NCBI GenBank assembly: GCA_036380435.1
Contig: DASVES010000163.1
Span: 1-8,017, forward strand
From: DASQDT01 sp036380435
Lineage (GTDB): Bacteria; Acidobacteriota; Blastocatellia; Pyrinomonadales; Pyrinomonadaceae
Length of the DNA: 8,017 nucleotides
Direction: 5' to 3'
The notes beneath the pieces are model-generated. The model made no database searches. It was given only the letters and a program-made list of their open reading frames with translations, and was not told the origin of the DNA. This document shows positions 4,702-8,017 of this stretch, one piece after another (positions within the stretch are counted from its first letter, which is position 1; the number at the start of each line of letters is the position of its first letter). Position numbers and translations under genes: made by a program.

Positions 4702-5886
4702 TTGGAAACGACCGGGCACCGCGAATCCCCTCCCCCCGCGTGGGCCTCCGAACGCCTGCAACTGTCGCTCGCCTACTTCCTCTACTTCGTCACGCTCGGC
4801 ATCGTCTTCCCTTACTTCCCCGCCTACTTGGCGGCGCGCGGCCTCGACGCGGTCGCTATCGGCTGGGTGATGGCGTTGGGGCCTCTGGCGCGCATCGTCG
4901 TGCCGCCGCTGCTTGGACTCGCGGCCGACCGCCGCCGGGGGCCGCGCTTCTGGAGTGTGGTCGCGGCGTGGGGTGCGCTCTCCGGGATGCTTCTGATGTG
5001 GGCGCCGGGCGGATTGCCGCTCCTCTACGCGGGCGCCGTCGTCTACTCGCTCTTCAACGCGCCGTCGATGCCGCTCCTCGACGCGATGACTCTGCGCCGC
5101 GCCACGGCCCGGTTCGGACACGTCCGCATGTGGGGCAGCGTCGGCTACGTCCTGACGAGCTTCGCGCTGGGGACGCTCTTCCCGTCGCTGCCGCCCGAAG
5201 TCATCATCACGAGCTGTGTCGGCTCGCTGCTGCTGTTCTCGATCTTCCTCAGTGCGTCGCGCATCGAGGACGCGCCGACGCCGCGCACGGACTGGGGCGA
5301 GTTGCCGCGCGTGCTGCGGGGCCGCGCGGTGTGGCTGCTGCTGGGGGCGCTGCTCCTGAGCCGCATGGCGGCGGGGCCTCTGTCCGGCTTCTACATCATC
5401 TTCGTCAACGAGCAGGGTCTGGGCGGCGACGTGGTCGCGCTCACGTGGGGCATCGCCATCGCGACCGAGGTCTGCGTGATGCTCGCCGTTGACCGCCTCA
5501 TCAATCGCTTCGGGGCGGGCCGCGTCCTCGCCGCGGGCGTGCTGCTCGATGCCCTGCGCTGGTTCTTCTACTCGGTCATCGCCACGAAGGCGGCGCTGCT
5601 CGCCGCCGCGCCCGCGCACGGCCTCGCCTTCGCCATGCTCTACGTGGCGGGCGTGCGCGCACTCACGGACATCATCCCGCGAGAGTTCCGCGCGCTCGGG
5701 CAGGGGCTAGGCGCGGCGGCGCAGGCGCTCGGTCTGGCCGCCGGACTCATCCTCGCCGGCTACCTCTATAAGACTTCCGGCAGCCGCGTGATGTTCGCGG
5801 CTGCCGGAATCGTGGGCCTCGCCTCGACGGTGTGCGCCCTCGCCTTCGGCCAACTCCACGGCCGCTCGACGCGCTTACAAAACTAA
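4702..5886 (+). CDS. Major facilitator superfamily transporter (MFS_1-like / HcaT-LacY-like)
   Basis: A 394-residue inner-membrane transporter with about 12 hydrophobic segments in two six-helix halves, joined by a charged cytoplasmic loop near residues 186-208. Seen: the MFS loop 2-3 signature GLAADRRRGPR at 72-82; FGHVRMWGSVGYV at 138-150, typical of the family containing HcaT and nucleoside permeases; and PREFRALGQGLGAAAQALG at 326-344, the counterpart in the second half. Substrate cannot be deduced. TTG 4702-4704 is the first possible start after an in-frame stop at 4690-4692. There is no nearby ATG and no convincing ribosome binding site, so the exact start is uncertain (the conserved part begins near residue 18). 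It is the only complete plus-strand gene, diverges from the ligase gene across the repeat-rich gap, and converges with the DUF4214 gene. Confidence 0.85.
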   Translation: METTGHRESPPPAWASERLQLSLAYFLYFVTLGIVFPYFPAYLAARGLDAVAIGWVMALGPLARIVVPPLLGLAADRRRGPRFWSVVAAWGALSGMLLMWAPGGLPLLYAGAVVYSLFNAPSMPLLDAMTLRRATARFGHVRMWGSVGYVLTSFALGTLFPSLPPEVIITSCVGSLLLFSIFLSASRIEDAPTPRTDWGELPRVLRGRAVWLLLGALLLSRMAAGPLSGFYIIFVNEQGLGGDVVALTWGIAIATEVCVMLAVDRLINRFGAGRVLAAGVLLDALRWFFYSVIATKAALLAAAPAHGLAFAMLYVAGVRALTDIIPREFRALGQGLGAAAQALGLAAGLILAGYLYKTSGSRVMFAAAGIVGLASTVCALAFGQLHGRSTRLQN

Positions 5887-5887
5887 G

Positions 5888-5959
5888 GGAACATGGATAA
5901 GACGGATGAAGCGGATGAGCACGGATTTGATCCGTCCTTATCCGTCTCATCCGTGTTCC
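5888..5959. repeat. Inverted repeat of about 9-bp GGATGAGAC-like units between convergent genes
   Basis: The left arm starts at 5888 and is made of units such as GGATAAGAC, GGATGAAGC and GGATGAGCAC. The right arm (5930-5959) reads, on the minus strand, GGAACAC, GGATGAGAC, GGATAAGG, ACGGAT. The outer GGAACA/GTTCC ends pair. It begins 1 bp after the transporter stop and ends 13 bp before the DUF4214 stop. Placement suits a hairpin that ends transcription from both sides, but no clear T-run is present. Confidence 0.85.
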
Positions 5960-5972
5960 CTGCCCGGCGTCG

Positions 5973-7505
5973 TTAATTCGGCGAGAAGCGGTTGCGGTAC
6001 TCGCCCGAGACGAGGAACGCCCTGACCATCTGTGCGGATTGGAAGTCCCCGCGGTGGCTGTTGAGCTTCGCGAGCCAGAAGAAGTAGCCCTCCCAGTTGT
6101 TGTCGGGCGCGTCGTCGGGGTTGCGTCGCAGGTAGCCGAAGTACTCCGACAGGACGAAGGCGCGGTTGAACTCCTGCTGCACGAGGTGCGGGTGGTTGGC
6201 GACCTTACGCAGGACGGCGCCGCGCGTCTCGGCGCCGGAGCGCAGGCCCTCGACGAGCTGCGCGACCTCGGCCGGCGTGAGCGGCCCCGGATCAAGCTCG
6301 GGGAAGTCGTGCCGGATGTTCAGATTCAAAATGTCCACGTACTGCTCGGGCGTCATGGCTTCGGGGTATCGCTCGCGGAACGCGGCGCGCGCCGCGAACT
6401 CTTCGACGAACTGCCGCGTGTTCGCCTCCAGTCGCTCCTGCCAGCCCTCCCCGTTGACGACGACACCCTCGCCGATCCGGCGCGTGTCGGCCAGGAACTC
6501 GGCGAAGCGCGGGATGCGGTTGAAGGCGGCCTTGTAGAGCCGGTGGACGACGAAGCCCGTCTGCTGGAACTCGACCGAGAGGTAGAAGGCCGCCGAGACG
6601 CTCTCGCGCCGGCGCTCGACGCACTCGGTCGTGAAGGGCACGCAGTTCGTCAGCTCGTTGTACCAGAAGTTCAGCCCCGCCGGGTCAGGCTCGCGGCCGA
6701 AGAAGTCGAGATAGTGCTGGCGGACGAAGAAGGCCGGGTCGTCGATTGCGTTGCTGCCGGCGGGTCGGCTCGTCCCCGCGGGCGTGAACGGCGCGCTCGT
6801 GTGCCTGACGCCGTCGGAGAACTGCGCGCTGACGGTGAAGGTCTCAGTGGGCGGCAACTGTCCGAGCACGAAGACGCGCCTGTCGCCCTGGAACTGTCGC
6901 GTCTCGGCGCGGCCCGTCCAGCGTTCGAGCCTGATCTGCGAGACGAAGTCGTTGCCCGAGCGCGCGGGCGGCTGCCAAGCGACGACGCGGTAGCCGTCGT
7001 CGGGGAAGCCGAGTCCGATGCCGGTGAAGGTCACGCCGCCCGTCGTCCAGACGGTGAAGCCGACGGCGTTTCTTTCGAGCGACGCTTCTTCCCAGTGCTC
7101 GACGATCTGGCGCGGGTCGAAGGTGACGCCGCGCACGTCCGCGCCGCGCGACTTGACCGTGAAGGTGAACGTGCCCGGCTCGGCGGGCAGCGCGCCGAGG
7201 TCGAAGAAGTATTCCTTGTAGACGAGCGCCTGAGTCGCGCCGCCCGTCCAACGGTCGATGATGAAATCGACCGAGACGTTGTTGCCCTGCCGCACGACGG
7301 GGCCGATATCCGTGACGCGGTAGCCGCCGTCGTTGAAGACGATGTTGACGCGCGCGTGCGTCCGCTCGCCGGAAGTCCAGACGCGCACGGCCGTCTGGTC
7401 GGAGCGCAGCGTGTAAGGCACCCACTGCTCGGTCTGCGCCGAGGCCGCGGGCGCGGTCGCGAGTAGTAGCAGAAGGGAGAGGATGACAGGCGTGCGAGTA
7501 CGCAT
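5973..7505 (-). CDS. Secreted DUF4214 protein with duplicated N-terminal beta domain
   Basis: A 510-residue protein with a clear signal peptide: MRTRT, a Leu-rich core, then likely cleavage after ASA at residue 23. Residues about 40-132 and 148-242 are a tandem duplication: DGGYRV...IDRWTG...FFDLGALP aligns with DDGYRV...LERWTG...VFVLGQLP. It is predicted to be a beta-sandwich pair. A linker (242-253) leads to DUF4214 sequence, FFVRQHYLDFFGREPDPAGL at 259-278, with a close Cys pair (288 and 295). The C-terminal part (445-507, FNRAFVLSEYFGYLRRNPDD and after) is another DUF4214-like repeat of the kind abundant in Acidobacteriota. DUF4214 occurs in surface and secreted proteins. A surface or adhesion role is inference. 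ATG 7503-7505 is chosen because of AAAGGAGT at 7513-7520. The frame stays open to a GTG at 7565, but those codons are repeat DNA. Same direction as the TonB receptor upstream. Confidence 0.82.
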   Translation of the reverse strand: MRTRTPVILSLLLLLATAPAASAQTEQWVPYTLRSDQTAVRVWTSGERTHARVNIVFNDGGYRVTDIGPVVRQGNNVSVDFIIDRWTGGATQALVYKEYFFDLGALPAEPGTFTFTVKSRGADVRGVTFDPRQIVEHWEEASLERNAVGFTVWTTGGVTFTGIGLGFPDDGYRVVAWQPPARSGNDFVSQIRLERWTGRAETRQFQGDRRVFVLGQLPPTETFTVSAQFSDGVRHTSAPFTPAGTSRPAGSNAIDDPAFFVRQHYLDFFGREPDPAGLNFWYNELTNCVPFTTECVERRRESVSAAFYLSVEFQQTGFVVHRLYKAAFNRIPRFAEFLADTRRIGEGVVVNGEGWQERLEANTRQFVEEFAARAAFRERYPEAMTPEQYVDILNLNIRHDFPELDPGPLTPAEVAQLVEGLRSGAETRGAVLRKVANHPHLVQQEFNRAFVLSEYFGYLRRNPDDAPDNNWEGYFFWLAKLNSHRGDFQSAQMVRAFLVSGEYRNRFSPN

Positions 7506-7512
7506 GAGTAAC

Positions 7513-7520
7513 ACTCCTTT
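7513..7520 (-). promoter_or_regulatory. Ribosome binding site deciding the DUF4214 protein start
   Basis: AAAGGAGT on the minus strand, 7 nt before ATG 7503-7505. It shows that translation begins at the signal peptide and not at the upstream GTG (7565), whose codons run through the heptamer repeat. Confidence 0.75.
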
Positions 7521-7641
7521 AATCGTCAATCGTAAATCGTAAATCGTGAATCGTGGTTGCCGCACATCCGGCCCGAGTGGTTAATCGAAAGCTGAGCGAT
7601 GCTCAAGCCACATCGATTGACGATTTACGATTCACGATTTA
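7521..7641. repeat. Inverted pair of heptamer AATCGTN tandem arrays
   Basis: The left array is five units of AATCGTN (7521-7555). The right array is four mirror units of CGATTNA (7614-7641). The longest common inverted stretch is about 17 bp (CGTAAATCGTGAATCGT). About 58 nt of unique sequence lies between the arrays. This occupies nearly all of the gap between the TonB receptor stop and the DUF4214 ribosome binding site, and it directly abuts that site. Confidence 0.92.
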
Positions 7642-7657
7642 CGGCCTTTCTTCTCGT

Positions 7658-8017
7658 TCAGAAAAGAACCTTCACCGCGAGTTGAATCGAGCGCGGGCCG
7701 CCGACCTGATAGAGCGGGGAGAGTCCGCCGTTGGCGCCGCCCGCGCCGAGGCTACGGGCGAGCGTCTGCGTGCTCAGGCCGAAGCGCGGGTTGGCGAGGT
7801 CGGCGACGGGGTCGCCGAAGCTCGGGCGGTTGAACAGGTTGAAGACCTCGGCGCGCAGTTGGAGACGCGCGCGCTCCGAGAGCCGGAACTCGCGCCGGAG
7901 CGCCAGATCGATTTGCGAGAAGCCAAAGCCGCGCACGGCGTTGCGGCCGAGCGTCCCCTGCCGCCCAAAGACCTGCACGAAGGCCGCGCGGTTCAGACGC
8001 CGCCCGCCGGGCGCTTC
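7658..8017 (-). CDS. TonB-dependent outer-membrane receptor, C-terminal end (partial)
   Basis: The last 119 residues of a large outer-membrane protein; the N-terminus lies beyond the right edge, as the frame is open to base 8017. Seen: PGGRRLNRAAF at the edge, then GRQGTLGRNAVRGFGFSQID, LALRREFRL, the strand motif AEVFNLFNRPSFGDP, and a final strand LAVKVLF ending in Phe, as expected for a beta-barrel recognised by the BAM complex. This is the typical ending of acidobacterial Oar-like TonB-dependent receptors, which usually begin with a carboxypeptidase-regulatory-like domain (not visible here). The ligand is unknown. An internal GTG (7976-7978) is not the start. The DUF4214 gene follows in the same direction after about 150 bp. 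Confidence 0.85.
   Translation of the reverse strand, partial: EAPGGRRLNRAAFVQVFGRQGTLGRNAVRGFGFSQIDLALRREFRLSERARLQLRAEVFNLFNRPSFGDPVADLANPRFGLSTQTLARSLGAGGANGGLSPLYQVGGPRSIQLAVKVLF

Noticed and set aside
4605..5492. A 295-codon plus-strand frame with an ATG start ahead of the transporter.
   Set aside because: It reads as Arg/Ala-rich low-complexity sequence and overlaps the transporter in another frame. The transporter frame has transmembrane segments and MFS motifs.
6039..7466. A 475-codon plus-strand open frame opposite the DUF4214 gene, and similar long frames at 1730-2917 (+), 3147-3806 (+) and 4672-5619 (-).
   Set aside because: They are rich in Arg, Ala, Val and Asp with no recognisable motif, which is the usual antisense shadow of GC-rich genes. 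The opposite strands carry clear protein families.
7506..7565. Twenty extra N-terminal codons for the DUF4214 protein from GTG 7563-7565.
   Set aside because: These codons are a translation of the AATCGTN heptamer repeat, and a strong ribosome binding site and signal peptide support ATG 7503-7505.

Overview
The window is a GC-rich bacterial chromosomal segment carrying four minus-strand genes, one plus-strand gene, and the 3' end of a further minus-strand gene. No rRNA, tRNA, CRISPR array or transposase was seen. Three things suggest an Acidobacteriota genome, probably Blastocatellia-like: a DUF4214 protein with the YFGYLRRNPDD-type C-terminus, a TonB-dependent receptor of the large acidobacterial Oar-like type, and an exported PQQ-like beta-propeller with the QWRG...RDG start. 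The many short-period intergenic repeats fit the same group. This taxonomic call is inference from protein style, not from a marker gene.

Left part (1-4320), all minus strand, transcribed right to left: a stand-alone ANL-superfamily adenylating enzyme of the EhpF/LuxE type (4208-3120), an exported beta-propeller (2908-1661), and a LuxC/EhpG-type acyl reductase of the aldehyde dehydrogenase superfamily (1554-124). The two outer genes look like the two halves of a carboxylate-to-aldehyde reductase: ATP-dependent adenylation, then NAD(P)H-dependent reduction at a catalytic Cys. No luciferase or phenazine genes are visible, so the substrate is unknown. The ligase gene has no ATG, GTG, TTG or CTG start next to its strong ribosome binding site. 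The well-placed codon is ATT. A perfect TATAAT framed by a TGTAAA-N6-TTTACA palindrome lies about 85 bp upstream.

Middle (4209-4701): a gene-free stretch of about 490 bp. It holds that promoter/operator candidate, a GC hairpin in the predicted leader, a 243-bp nested mirror repeat built from two kinds of covarying hairpin modules, and a four-unit TTTTGCC heptamer array.

Right part (4702-8017): a 12-TM MFS transporter on the plus strand converges on a secreted DUF4214 protein with an internally duplicated beta domain. Upstream of that protein, in the same direction, is the C-terminus of a TonB-dependent outer-membrane receptor that runs off the window.

Five of the six gaps carry an inverted pair of short-period or hairpin repeats of its own sequence family. 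Two unrelated heptamer families form inverted pairs, a third forms a single array, and at least one repeat supplies the stop codon of a neighbouring gene. The repeats and the ligase/reductase pair with its odd start are the main points of interest.
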